Notes: generated by a model from the sequence alone, not told the origin. DNA of 64,000 nucleotides from Streptomyces fragilis (GCF_003112515.1 NZ_BEVZ01000004.1:868001-932000), one strand, 5' to 3'. Shown: positions 8,466 through 18,016, numbered from the stretch's first letter. Numbers and translations: made by a program.

Positions 8466-9720
8466 TCAGCCAGGGAAGACGGGAACGTCCCGGTGCCGGT
8501 CCCGGGTCTCGGCCGCCTCGTCGCAGGCGGCGGCGCCGGCAAGCAGCCGCAGCGGCAGCCGGGCGTCGACGGTCACGGCATGGGCGTCGCCGTGCCGGGA
8601 GCCGCCGTTGTCGGCGGCTCCCGGCACGGCAGGCACGCCGGACGGGTTGCCGAGGGGCGACCGGTCGGCGGGGAAAGGCGCGGTCCCGGCCACGGCAGGC
8701 TGGTCACCGTGGTCCCGCGCCGCCGGCTGCGCACCCCAGGACAGGGCGGCCCGCGCCTGCGCCCTCGGGTCCGCGGAGCACGGCCACGTCGTCCCGGACA
8801 CCTCGGCCTGGGCGACACCGTCGCCGGGCACCGCAGGCTGGGCCGTCCCGACCGGCGTGGTGGGCACCGCGGGACCGGCCGACACCCCCGGGAGCGAGGG
8901 CAGTGAGGGAAGCGCGGGGAGCCCGGACAGCGCGGGGAGCACGGGAAGCGCGGGGAGCACGGACAGCACCGGGAGGTCCGACGGCACGGGGAGTTCCGAC
9001 AGGGCGGGCACCTCGGAGAGCCCGGGCACCTCGGAGAGCCCGGGTTCCTCGGGGAGCCCGGGCAGCTCGTGCAGCATGGGCAGCCCGGAGAGCTCGGTGA
9101 GCCCGGGCAGCCGCGAAACAGCGGCACCCGCCCCGGACCCTGGCAGTTCGGGGAGCGCGGACACCTCGGTCGACGCGGGCGCTCCCGGCATTTCCGCCCC
9201 CGTGGTGGGCGCGTGGCGGGCGGGGAGCGTAAGTCGCTGGGCGACATCCGGCAGTGGCCTCGGCCCGTGCCCCGCCGAAGCCGGCGAGGACTCCACCGGC
9301 TCGGGCAGAGCGGTGACCGACCGCCCACCCGACGGCTCGGACCGGTCGGACCCTCCGGTCCCCGCCGCGGACGCCACGGAGGCCGACGTGCCGTCAGTCG
9401 GGCCCGCCACCCCGGCGGTCTCCCCCGCCGCGTCGGACACACGTTCCGTCAGCGACTGCTCCACCGACCCGGACTCCGGGGTACGACCACCCGAGCCGAC
9501 GGCCACCGGCCACCGGCCCCGAAGGCGAATCAGGTTCCGTGAGCGAAACCGGCTCCGACGCCGAGACCGGGAAGCTCTCCGCCGCCTGCGCCCGCTCCCC
9601 GCAGAGGAGACCGAGCCCGAACAGTCCCGCCAGGAGCAGCACCAGGTACAGCGCACGCCTCCCGGCCGTCCCGCGCACAGGGCGCCGAGAGGTCCCGGTG
9701 AAGGGCGTTGGCAGGTGCAA
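8466..9720 (-). pseudogene. Frameshifted gene for a secreted Leu/Pro-repeat protein
   Basis: Two overlapping frames together make one secreted protein. The 5' part starts near 9720 (TTG; a GTG 18 codons later is possible). It encodes a signal peptide (RRALYLVLLLAGLFGLGLL...AQA-AES) and runs to PSGPVAG. The 3' part continues in another frame from about 9500 with SGGRTPESGSVEQSLTERVS, through a long Leu-Pro repeat (LPALPVLPALSGLPALPSLP), to a conserved-looking tail (HGDAHAVTVDARLPLRLL). The break falls exactly on a tandem repeat of GGCCGGT at 9500-9518. Removing one 7-bp unit restores a continuous frame. A true inactivating slip, a phase-variable state or an assembly error are all possible. Confidence 0.7.
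9500..9518 (-). repeat. 7-bp tandem repeat at a frameshift site
   Basis: On the minus strand GGCCGGT occurs 2.7 times in tandem (19 bp). Seven is not a multiple of three, so gain or loss of a unit shifts the frame of the secreted-protein gene around it. With one unit fewer, the signal-peptide frame reads straight into the Leu/Pro-repeat frame. Confidence 0.85.
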
Positions 9721-9855
9721 GAGGAGAGGCCTTCGTGCGGCGACGGACGGACGGGGCGGCAGGAGACGGCACGCCCACGGCGCGTCGATCCTCGCACGCG
9801 CCTCCCGTCGGCCCGCAAGCCCCCTGCCCGATACCGCCCCTGATGTCCGGTCGGC

Positions 9856-11097
9856 TCACGCCGCGTCCGGTATCGGCAGCGGCCGCTTCTCCAGCGCGGC
9901 AGCCATGACCTCGGGAAACAGGTCCGGCGTGCAGGCGAACGCGGGCGCCCCGAGCGCCGCCAGCGCCGCCGCGTGCTCACGGTCGTAGGCGGGCGCACCC
10001 TCGTCGGAGAGCGCCAGCAGCGTCACGAACTGCACCCCGGCCGCCTTCATCGCCGCCACCCGCTTGAGCATCTCGTCCCGGATGCCGCCCTCGTACAGGT
10101 CGCTGATCAGCACCACCACCGTCTCGGCGGGGCGCGTGATCTGCGACTGGCAGTAGGCGAGCGCCCGGTTGATGTCCGTGCCACCGCCCAGCTGGGTACC
10201 GAAGAGGACGTCCACCGGATCGTCGAGCTGGTCGGTCAGATCGACCACCGAGGTGTCGAAGACGACCAGCCGCGTCGCGATGGAGCGCATCGACGCCAGC
10301 ACCGCCCCGAAGACCGACGCGTAGACCACCGACGCGGCCATCGAGCCGGACTGGTCGATGCAGAGCACGACCTCCTTCTTCACCGACTGCGACGCCCGCC
10401 CGTAGCCGATCAGCCGCTCCGGCACCACGGTGTTGTACTCGGGCAGGTAGTTCTTCAGGTTGGCCGCGATCGTGCGGTTCCAGTCGATGTCGTGGTGGCG
10501 CGGCCGGCTGACCTTGGCACTGCGGTCGAGCGCGCCGGTCAGTGTCGCCCGGGTGCGGTTGGCGAGGCGCTTCTCCAGGTCCTCGACGACCTTGCGCACC
10601 ACCGCCCGGGCGGTCTCCTTGGTGGTCTCCGGCATGGCCCGGTTGAGCGAGAGGAGGGTCCCGACCAGGTGGACGTCCGGCTGGACGGCCTCCAGCATCT
10701 CCGGCTCCAGCAGCAGCGCGGCCAGACCCAGCCGGTCGATGGCGTCCTTCTGCATCACCTGCACCACCGAGGAGGGGAAGTACGTGCGGATGTCGCCCAG
10801 CCACCGGGCCACCGAGGGCGCCGATCCGCCGAGGCCCGCCGACCGCTCACCGCCACGCGGCCGGCCCCCGGCCCGCGTCTCCTTACCGCTGCCGTACAGC
10901 GCGGCGAGGGCGGCGTCCATCGCGGCGTCCCGGCCGCTGAGCGCGTGCCCCGTCCCGTCGGCCTGGTCGCCGCCGAGGACCAGCCGCCAGCGCCGCAGCC
11001 GCTCGGCCGCCGCGTCCGCCGTCACGCCTTCCGGAGCCGCGGCGTGCGCGGCCGGGGCGGAGGCCGTCCGGGCGGACGCCGTCGGGGATGTGGTCAT
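9856..11097 (-). CDS. VWA-domain protein of the YehL-type MoxR module (YehP-like)
   Basis: 413 residues. The C-terminal half is a von Willebrand A domain with an intact MIDAS: DQSGS near residue 245 (CIDQSGSMAASVVYASVFGA), the threonine in GGGTDINRAL and the aspartate in LISDLYEGG. The N-terminal half is helical. Such proteins bind divalent metal through MIDAS and act as partners or substrate adaptors of MoxR AAA+ ATPases. It is the third gene of a leftward operon, overlapping the DUF5682 stop by 4 bp (ATGA), so translation is probably coupled. It corresponds in position and type to E. coli YehP. The cellular role is unknown. Confidence 0.85.
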   Translation of the reverse strand: MTTSPTASARTASAPAAHAAAPEGVTADAAAERLRRWRLVLGGDQADGTGHALSGRDAAMDAALAALYGSGKETRAGGRPRGGERSAGLGGSAPSVARWLGDIRTYFPSSVVQVMQKDAIDRLGLAALLLEPEMLEAVQPDVHLVGTLLSLNRAMPETTKETARAVVRKVVEDLEKRLANRTRATLTGALDRSAKVSRPRHHDIDWNRTIAANLKNYLPEYNTVVPERLIGYGRASQSVKKEVVLCIDQSGSMAASVVYASVFGAVLASMRSIATRLVVFDTSVVDLTDQLDDPVDVLFGTQLGGGTDINRALAYCQSQITRPAETVVVLISDLYEGGIRDEMLKRVAAMKAAGVQFVTLLALSDEGAPAYDREHAAALAALGAPAFACTPDLFPEVMAAALEKRPLPIPDAA

Positions 11098-13607
11098 GCC
11101 GCTGCCTCCACGTGGTGGTCGGGGTGAGGGTCGGGTGCGGGGCCCGGGTCCAGGCCCAGCAGGAGCCGGACGACCGGCAGGACGGCGTCGGCCCGGGCCG
11201 TGTCCAGCCCGTCGCCGAAGCCCGGGGCGGCGGGGCCGGAGGCCGACCCCGGTGTGCCGCCGCCTGCCGCCGGCCCGCGGCGGACCAGCTCGCCCAGGCT
11301 GCGGCGCACCCCCGGCTCGTAGGCGGAGAAGGTGCGGCGCAGCAGCGGCAGCACGTCGGTGAAGGCGTCCGCCGGCACCCCGGTGAGCCAGGCGTCGACC
11401 AGGGCGAGCAGCCGCTCGTCATGGACCAGCAGGAGTCCGCCGGAGCCCCCGCCGACGAAACCCTCGATCCAGGACGCCGCGTCGGCCGGCCCGGTGCCGG
11501 GCGACAGCACCAGACCCATGCGCCGGGCGGCCTCGTCGGTGTCGAGCGCGCCGTCGTCCAGCAGCAGCCGCACCGAGCGGCCGCGCAGCACGCCGGGGGC
11601 GCTCTCCCGGCCGGCGAGCTTGCGCAGCACGCCGTGCCAGCGGGCGCGCAGCCCTTCCGGGTCGACGGCGGGAACGCCTCCGAGCAGGCCCACCGCCGTG
11701 TGCACGGCGTCGACGTGACGGCGCATCTCCTCCGCCGCGTCGGTGTCGAGGGCGGAGCAGGCGGGCGGCAGGCCGACGAATATCCGCTCGGCGAGCCCGG
11801 CGGCGACCCCGGCGAGCGCCTCGGTGTCGGTGCCGCGCACGTCGCCGTAGCGCAGGGTGCGGACCAGCGCGGGCAGGGCCGCCGCCAGGTGGGCCACGTC
11901 GGTGTCCAGCGCGGCCCGGTCGGCGAGGACCTTCATGACGGTGGGCAGCGCGTCCGGGAGGTCGGCGAGCAGGCAGTGTTCGGCCAGGGCGGTGACCTCG
12001 GCCAGCGCGGTGGCGTCCCTGGCCGCGGACTCCGCCTTGGCGGTGGCCGCGGAGAGCACGGTGGTGCCCCACACGCCGGCCTCGGCCACCCGGACGGCGA
12101 GCTCCGGTTCCCAGGCCAGCCGCCAGGTCTCCCGGAAGGTGCCGGTTCCGCCGCGCGAGGCGACGGGCTCGCCCCAGTGCACGGACAGGAGACGGAGCCG
12201 GTGCAGCAGGCGGCTGCGGGCGGCGTCGTTCTCCTTGCGCAGGTCCAGTTCCAGCTCCCGCTCCAGCGCCTCGGGCTTGAGGCGCAGCGCGCGCTGTTGC
12301 CGCTCGAGATCACGGCGCAGGGGCACCGCGGGCGCGGTGGACGGCACCTCGCCGAGCGTGTCGCCGACGATCAGTCGGTCGCGCACGAGCTCCAGCGGCA
12401 CGTCGGAGCCCTCGCACATCACCGCGCGGATCGCGTCGATCGTCTCTCCGAGGCCGGCCAGCGGACGTCCGCGCATCACGGCGAGGGTCTCGGCGAGCCG
12501 GACCGCCTCGATGACGTGGGCGGAGGAGACGCTCAGGTCCTCGTCGCGCAGCAGGCCGGCGACCTTGGTCATCCACCGCTCCACCGGGCGGTCGGGCGCG
12601 GAGAACAGGTGGCCGTACCAGCCAGGGGAGTCGATGCCGGCGCCGTAGCCGCTGAAGCGGGAGAGCCGGCGGTGCGTCCAGGGCACCCAGGTCATCTCCG
12701 TCTTCACCTTGGGCAGGCCCTTCAGCAGGGCGCGGTCGGCGGTGACGGTGGACCTCTGCCGCAGTGCGGGGACGTGCCAGGCGCCGCAGACCACGGCGAC
12801 CTCGTCGCCGAACTCTTTGCGCGCGGCGCGCAACTGGAGGCGCATGTAGGCCTCGCGTACCGGGTCACGGTCGTGGCCGCCCGTCCCGTACGTCTCGCGG
12901 AGGGCCCCCATCGCCTCCTCCACGGCGGCGAACGGCGCCAACGGGTCCCCGCCGGCACCGCGGTGCTCGACCACGTCCTCCCACCAGCGCTCCGGATCGT
13001 CGTACCCGGCGGCCTCCGCCAGCACGGCCAGCGGATCGACCCGCATGCCGTCGGCGGGGTCCTCCGGCCTGTCCGCCCCGTCTTCGCAGCCGACGCCGTC
13101 GACGTCCGCGCCGGGCTGCCCGGCCCCGTCCTGCCCGGATCCGTCCCGCGGGGAGTCACCGTCCCGGGCGGACCGGTCCCCCGCCGGGTCGCCGTCGCGC
13201 GCGCGGTCGGCGGCCTTCACCGGGCCGGTGTCGTGCTCCGGCGCGGCGGGGGTGGCCGGCCCGTCCTCCCCCTGCAGGGCCAGGACGTGGGCCGCGGGCA
13301 GGTCGATGAACCGGACGGGCACGCCGTGTCCGACGGCCCAGCGCAGGGCCACCCACTCGGGGGAGAACTCGGCCAGCGGCCAGAACGCGGAGCGCCCGGG
13401 CTCGTCCACCGCGTGGGCGAGGAGGGCGACCGGAGGCCGCATCTCCTCGTCGTCGGCCAGGGCGACGAGCGCGTCGGCCTCGGGCGGACCCTCGATCAGC
13501 ACCGCCCGGGGACGGGTCGCGTCCAGCGCGGCGAGCACCGCGCGGGCCGATCCCGGCCCGTGGTGCCGTACCCCCAGCAGCAGCGGCCGCACGGCGGATC
13601 CGCTCAT
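11094..13607 (-). CDS. DUF5682-family protein (YehM-like) of the MoxR module
   Basis: 837 residues, full length for the family. The N-terminus carries the family signature LLLGVRHHGPGSARAVLAAL and VLIEGPPEADALV. RFIDLPAAHVLA follows near residue 100. A variable acidic stretch (residues about 125-200, rich in D, G and A) interrupts the conserved N-terminal part, and the rest is mostly helical. No catalytic motif is known to me. The gene overlaps both neighbours by 4 bp (MoxR stop at 13604, VWA start at 11097), so the three should be made stoichiometrically. E. coli YehM occupies the same place between a MoxR ATPase and a VWA protein. Confidence 0.85.
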   Translation of the reverse strand: MSGSAVRPLLLGVRHHGPGSARAVLAALDATRPRAVLIEGPPEADALVALADDEEMRPPVALLAHAVDEPGRSAFWPLAEFSPEWVALRWAVGHGVPVRFIDLPAAHVLALQGEDGPATPAAPEHDTGPVKAADRARDGDPAGDRSARDGDSPRDGSGQDGAGQPGADVDGVGCEDGADRPEDPADGMRVDPLAVLAEAAGYDDPERWWEDVVEHRGAGGDPLAPFAAVEEAMGALRETYGTGGHDRDPVREAYMRLQLRAARKEFGDEVAVVCGAWHVPALRQRSTVTADRALLKGLPKVKTEMTWVPWTHRRLSRFSGYGAGIDSPGWYGHLFSAPDRPVERWMTKVAGLLRDEDLSVSSAHVIEAVRLAETLAVMRGRPLAGLGETIDAIRAVMCEGSDVPLELVRDRLIVGDTLGEVPSTAPAVPLRRDLERQQRALRLKPEALERELELDLRKENDAARSRLLHRLRLLSVHWGEPVASRGGTGTFRETWRLAWEPELAVRVAEAGVWGTTVLSAATAKAESAARDATALAEVTALAEHCLLADLPDALPTVMKVLADRAALDTDVAHLAAALPALVRTLRYGDVRGTDTEALAGVAAGLAERIFVGLPPACSALDTDAAEEMRRHVDAVHTAVGLLGGVPAVDPEGLRARWHGVLRKLAGRESAPGVLRGRSVRLLLDDGALDTDEAARRMGLVLSPGTGPADAASWIEGFVGGGSGGLLLVHDERLLALVDAWLTGVPADAFTDVLPLLRRTFSAYEPGVRRSLGELVRRGPAAGGGTPGSASGPAAPGFGDGLDTARADAVLPVVRLLLGLDPGPAPDPHPDHHVEAAA

Positions 13608-14758
13608 GCCGACACCTCCCGGCAGGCGCGGTAGAAGTCCTTCCAGCCGTCCCGCTCGCGCACCACGGTCTCCAGGTACTCCTGCCAGATCACCCGGTCG
13701 GCGGCCGGGTCGCGCACCACCGCACCGAGGATGCCGGCCGCCACGTCGGCGGGCCGCAGCACGCCGTCGCCGAAGTGGGCGGCCAGCGCCAGGCCGTTGG
13801 TGACCACCGAGATCGCCTCGGCGGTGGACAGCGTGCCGCTGGGCGTCTTCAGCTTGGTGCGTCCGTCGGTGGTGAGGCCGTCGCGCAGCTCGCGGAAGAC
13901 CGTGACGACCCGCCGGATCTCGTCGATGCCGTCCGGCGCCTGCGGCAGGTCGAGGGAACGGCCGAGCTGGTCGACCCGGCGCGAGACGATCTCGACCTCG
14001 GCCTCCGGGCTGTCCGGCAGCGGGAGCACCACCGTGTTGAAGCGGCGGCGCAGCGCGCTGGACAGGTCGTTGACCCCGCGGTCACGGTCGTTGGCGGTGG
14101 CGATCAGGTTGAAGCCGCGCACGGCCTGCACCTCTTCACCCAGCTCCGGTATCGGCAGCGTCTTCTCCGACAGGATGGTGATCAGGGTGTCCTGCACGTC
14201 CGCGGGGATGCGGGTGAGCTCCTCGACGCGCGCGATCATGCCGTCACTCATGGCCCGCATCACGGGGCTGGGCACCAGCGCGTCGCGGCTGGGGCCGTGC
14301 GCCAGCAGCTGGGCGTAGTTCCAGCCGTAGCGGATGGCCTCCTCGGGCGTGCCGGCCGTGCCCTGGACGAGCAGGGTGGAGTCGCCGCTGACGGCCGCCG
14401 CCAGATGCTCGGAGACCCAGGTCTTGGCCGTGCCGGGGACTCCGAGCAGCAGCAGGGCGCGGTCGGTGGCGAGCGTGGTGACGGCCACCTCGACGATGCG
14501 GCGCGGACCGACGTACTTCGGCGAGATCACCGTGCCGTCGGCCAGCGTGCCGCCGAGCAGATAGGTGGCGACCGCCCACGGGGAGAGCTTCCAGCGGGCC
14601 GGGCGGGGCCGGTCGTCGGCGGCCGCCAGCGCCTGGAGTTCCTCGGCGAAGGCATCCTCCGCGTGAGGCCGCAGAGCCTGCTCGGCGTTTGCGCCCTTCG
14701 CGGGCGCGGGGTCGTCGGACCGCGTGGTGACGGACGTCGGTTCGATGGACACAGACAT
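13604..14758 (-). CDS. MoxR-family AAA+ ATPase (YehL subfamily)
   Basis: 384 residues from the ATG at 14758. Walker A is GVPGTAKT at residues 106-113. The Walker B region reads MIARVEELTRIP, with a Glu pair where DE is usual, a form seen in YehL-type proteins. Sensor 1 is IATANDRDRGVND and the arginine finger lies in SSALRRRFN. MoxR ATPases with VWA partners act as chaperone-like machines for maturing or remodelling other proteins. It is the first gene of the MoxR-DUF5682-VWA operon and is divergent from the SWIM/DUF5691 genes across 146 bp, which should hold both promoters. The target is unknown. Confidence 0.9.
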   Translation of the reverse strand: MSVSIEPTSVTTRSDDPAPAKGANAEQALRPHAEDAFAEELQALAAADDRPRPARWKLSPWAVATYLLGGTLADGTVISPKYVGPRRIVEVAVTTLATDRALLLLGVPGTAKTWVSEHLAAAVSGDSTLLVQGTAGTPEEAIRYGWNYAQLLAHGPSRDALVPSPVMRAMSDGMIARVEELTRIPADVQDTLITILSEKTLPIPELGEEVQAVRGFNLIATANDRDRGVNDLSSALRRRFNTVVLPLPDSPEAEVEIVSRRVDQLGRSLDLPQAPDGIDEIRRVVTVFRELRDGLTTDGRTKLKTPSGTLSTAEAISVVTNGLALAAHFGDGVLRPADVAAGILGAVVRDPAADRVIWQEYLETVVRERDGWKDFYRACREVSA

Positions 14759-14904
14759 GGCTGAGGGCCCCCTCCAGCTCGGCCGGTTCGGATCTGCTGA
14801 CCACCTTGCACCACGGCACTGACAACCGGTCATGACCTGCGGATACGGTCCGCGTTGAGCCGTTCGGGGGTGCGTTGTCAGTGGGGGGTCGTACCGTCGG
14901 TGTC

Positions 14905-16251
14905 ATGACTCAGCAGGGGGTGCGCTGGAGCGCGGAACAAGTGCTGGCGCTGGCGCCTGACGCGGCGTCACGCAAAGCCGGAAGCAAACTCGCCGCGTCC
15001 GGGCCGTGGTCCGGCACGGGCGGTGACGACGAGGGGGCGGTATGGGGGCTGTGCAAGGGAAGCGGCAGCACGCCGTACCGGACGATCGTGGACCTGGGGG
15101 ACCCGTCGGCCCCCGCCTTCAAGTGCAGTTGCCCGAGCCGTAAGTTTCCCTGCAAGCACGCGCTGGGGCTGCTGCTCCTGTGGTCCGGCGACCAGGCCGC
15201 CGTGCCCGGCGGGCAGGAGTCGCCCGACTGGGTGCGGCAGTGGCTGGACGGCCGCCGGCAGCGGGCGGAGCGCAAGGAGACCGCGGCCGCGGGCGGCGGC
15301 GCGGTCGACGCGGAGGCGGCGCGGAAGCGTGCCGAGCGCCGCGCGGCGCGGATCGACGCGGGCGCGGGCGAGCTGGAGCGACGCCTCGCCGACCTGCTGC
15401 GGTCCGGCCTGGCCGGCGCCGAGCAGGCCGGGTACGCGCTGTGGGAGGAGACGGCGGCCCGCATGGTCGACGCCCAGGCACCGGGGCTGGCCGCGCGGGT
15501 GCGGGAGCTGGGGGCGATACCCGGCTCCGGCCCCGGGTGGCCGGTACGCCTCCTGGAGGAGTGCGCGCTGCTCCACACCCTCGTGCAGGGCTGGCTGCAC
15601 CGCGAGCGGCTGCCCGTGGAGCTGGCCGCCACGGTCGGCTCCCGGGTCGGCCTGCCCGCCTCCGCCGACGGTCCGGCGGTGCGGGACCGGTGGCTGGTGC
15701 TCGCCCAGTACGACACGTCGGACGCCCGGCTCACCACCCGCCGCATATGGGTGCACGGCGAGGAGACCGGCCGCACCGCCCTTCTCCTCTCCTACGGCGC
15801 GGCGGGCCGCGCGCCGGAGCTGACGCTGCCGACGGGGCTCGCCCTGGACGCGGAGCTGTCCGCGTACCCGGGGGCGGGCCGGCTCAGGTTCGCGCTGGTC
15901 AAGCAGTTCGCCTCCCCCGCTCCGAGCTCGTTGCGGCCCGCCGGCCTCTCCGCGGCGGAGGCAGCCGCCCTGTACGGCGACGCGCTGCGCGACGACCCGT
16001 GGCTGGACACGGTCCCGGTGACGCTGGAGGCGGTCGTCCCCGTGCCGCACGACGGGCGGTGGCAGCTGGCCGACACGGCCGGCCAGGCCCTTCCGGTCAC
16101 CGCCTCGGCCGCCTCCGGCACCGGATTCTGGCGACTGGTCTCCCTCTCCGGCGGCGCGCCGCTGCGCGTCTTCGGCGAGTACGGCCACCGTGGCTTCACC
16201 CCGCTCACCGCCTGGCCGGCGGCTCCCGGTGACCCGGTGAGGGTGCGATGA
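14905..16251 (+). CDS. SWIM zinc-finger protein (YehQ-like) of the MoxR module
   Basis: 448 residues from the ATG at 14905 (MTQQGVRWSAEQVLALAPD). The SWIM finger CxCx6CxH is at residues 74-85 (CSCPSRKFPCKH), complete with all four metal ligands and followed by the usual hydrophobic helix (ALGLLLLWSGD). A charged coiled-coil-like segment (about residues 125-160) and a long C-terminal domain without known motifs follow. SWIM fingers bind DNA or protein. It is divergent from the MoxR operon; the E. coli counterpart YehQ is also part of the yeh set. Confidence 0.85.
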   Translation: MTQQGVRWSAEQVLALAPDAASRKAGSKLAASGPWSGTGGDDEGAVWGLCKGSGSTPYRTIVDLGDPSAPAFKCSCPSRKFPCKHALGLLLLWSGDQAAVPGGQESPDWVRQWLDGRRQRAERKETAAAGGGAVDAEAARKRAERRAARIDAGAGELERRLADLLRSGLAGAEQAGYALWEETAARMVDAQAPGLAARVRELGAIPGSGPGWPVRLLEECALLHTLVQGWLHRERLPVELAATVGSRVGLPASADGPAVRDRWLVLAQYDTSDARLTTRRIWVHGEETGRTALLLSYGAAGRAPELTLPTGLALDAELSAYPGAGRLRFALVKQFASPAPSSLRPAGLSAAEAAALYGDALRDDPWLDTVPVTLEAVVPVPHDGRWQLADTAGQALPVTASAASGTGFWRLVSLSGGAPLRVFGEYGHRGFTPLTAWPAAPGDPVRVR

Positions 16252-16329
16252 CCGGCCGCCCGGTCCACCCTGACCTCCCGGCCCGTCCCGTCCGCACTGC
16301 CCGCCGCGTCGGTCCTGCCGGCCAGGGCC

Positions 16330-16400
16330 GGTACCGCCACCACCGCCGCTACCGCCGCCGCGACCACCACCACTGCCACCACCACTGTCACCGTCACCTC
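16330..16400. repeat. Trinucleotide-rich low-complexity tract
   Basis: An imperfect run of CCACCACCG and ACCACCACT-type triplets fills much of the 169-bp gap between the SWIM and DUF5691 genes. No gene is seen. It is a likely slippage or assembly trouble spot. Confidence 0.7.
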
Positions 16401-16420
16401 GGCGAAGGGACGCGTATCCG

Positions 16421-18016
16421 ATGACTGCCACCGCTTCCACGTGGGAGGACCTGGTCACGACCGCTCTGCTCGGCACCGAGCGGCGTCCGCCGTCCGTGCC
16501 GTCGCACGGGCGGGAGGCCCCGGTGGCCCTGCTGGACGAGGCGGCGCAGCAGACGCTGCGCCGCAGGGCGGGGCTCCTCCCCGCGCAGGCCGCGGCGCTC
16601 CCCCGCCCGGCACCCGCCGATTCCCGGCCGCCGCTGCCCCCGGCCGCGGCGCGCAGGCTCTCCATGCTGCTGACCGCCCGGCCCGGGACCGGTGGCGGCG
16701 GCCGTCGCGGTACCGCCCCCGACCTGGTCGAACTGCTCCCGCAGTGGCTCTCGCTGGCCGACGGGCGCGGATACGCCGCGCCGCCCGAGACGCTGCCCGC
16801 ACTGCTGGAGGCAGCCCGCGGCCGTACCGACCTGCGTCCCGCGGTCATCTCCTTCGCCGGACCCCGCGCACTCTGGCTGGCCGGGCTCAATCCGGAGTGG
16901 CGCTTCGCCCTGCGGGCCGCCGCCGGGCGCCGTGAGGCCGCGCCCGCCGCCGATCCGGAGCGGTCGCGCCAGTTGTGGGAGGAGGGCCTGTTCGCCGAGC
17001 GGGTCGCGCTGCTGACCGCACTGCGCGGCCAGGATCCGGCCGCCGCCCTCGCGCTGCTGGAGTCCACCTGGTCGACGGAGCGCGCCGAGGACCGGCTGAT
17101 GTTCCTCGACTCGCTGCGCTCCGGGCTGAGCGTCGAGGACGAGCCGTTCCTGGAGCGCGCGTTGGCCGACCGCAGCCGCAACGTCCGGGCCACCGCCGCC
17201 GAACTGCTGTCGGGGCTTCCCGGCTCGGCCCTCTCCCTGCGCATGGCCGCCCGGGCGGCGACCTGCGTGTCCCTCGACCGCTCGGGCGGGGAACCGTGCG
17301 TGGTGGTGGAGGCGCCGCACGCCTGCGACGCGGAGATGGAACGGGACGGCGTGGTCGCCAAGGCGCCGAACGGCCGGGGCGAACGGTCCTGGTGGCTGGG
17401 GCAACTGGTCGAGGCCGCCCCGCTGGCGACCTGGTCCGAGCGGCTGGGGGGACACACCCCCGAGGAGATCGTGGCGCTGGAGGTCGCGGACGGCTGGGAG
17501 GGCGAACTGCACGCCGCCTGGTGCCGGGCGGCGGTCCGGCAGGGTGACGCGGCGTGGGCCCGGGCCCTGCTCGGGTCGCCGTCGGCGCCGGAGGCCGCCG
17601 GCCCCGGCGCGGTGGGCCCGGCCCAGCGGGCCAAGCTGCTCACCACGCTCGGCGCCGTGGAGCGCGCCGACTGGGTCGCGGCCTTCATATCCGCTCACGG
17701 ACTGTCCGAGGCGTTCCAGCTGCTCGGGGTCTGCGCGGTGCCGTGGTCGGCGCCGCTGGGACGGGCCGTCGTGGACGCACTGGACATCGCACGGGACGCC
17801 GGCAGCTACCCGTGGAGCTTCAGCGGGGTGATGGGACTGGCCGAACGCTGCCTGGACCCGGCCGAGGCGGCCCGCCTCGCTCCTCTCACGGCCACCCCCG
17901 ACGAGGCGGAGAACACGGCCCCGGGAGCGGGCGCGTACTGGTCCGAGGCGTTCCAGCGCCTGGAGAGCACCCTCCGCCTCCGCGCCACCATGGCGGAGGA
18001 ACTGGGCGCCGCCTGA
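16421..18016 (+). CDS. DUF5691-family protein of the MoxR module
   Basis: 531 residues. It opens with the family signature TWEDLVTTALLGTERRPP and has the helical repeat-like body typical of DUF5691 (LLESTWSTERAEDRLMFLDSL, LERALADRSRNVRATAAELL), which resembles HEAT-like repeats. There is no membrane segment or catalytic motif. The partner genes in the same block are the SWIM protein just upstream and the divergent MoxR, DUF5682 and VWA genes, a combination that recurs in bacteria. It is probably a scaffold or adaptor in that machine; this is inference. It ends before a 10-bp hairpin at 18091-18119. Confidence 0.85.
   Translation: MTATASTWEDLVTTALLGTERRPPSVPSHGREAPVALLDEAAQQTLRRRAGLLPAQAAALPRPAPADSRPPLPPAAARRLSMLLTARPGTGGGGRRGTAPDLVELLPQWLSLADGRGYAAPPETLPALLEAARGRTDLRPAVISFAGPRALWLAGLNPEWRFALRAAAGRREAAPAADPERSRQLWEEGLFAERVALLTALRGQDPAAALALLESTWSTERAEDRLMFLDSLRSGLSVEDEPFLERALADRSRNVRATAAELLSGLPGSALSLRMAARAATCVSLDRSGGEPCVVVEAPHACDAEMERDGVVAKAPNGRGERSWWLGQLVEAAPLATWSERLGGHTPEEIVALEVADGWEGELHAAWCRAAVRQGDAAWARALLGSPSAPEAAGPGAVGPAQRAKLLTTLGAVERADWVAAFISAHGLSEAFQLLGVCAVPWSAPLGRAVVDALDIARDAGSYPWSFSGVMGLAERCLDPAEAARLAPLTATPDEAENTAPGAGAYWSEAFQRLESTLRLRATMAEELGAA

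Noticed and set aside
11088..13634. 848-codon open frame opposite the DUF5682 gene
   Set aside because: Shadow frame; the minus-strand reading has the family signature and 4-bp overlaps with both neighbours.
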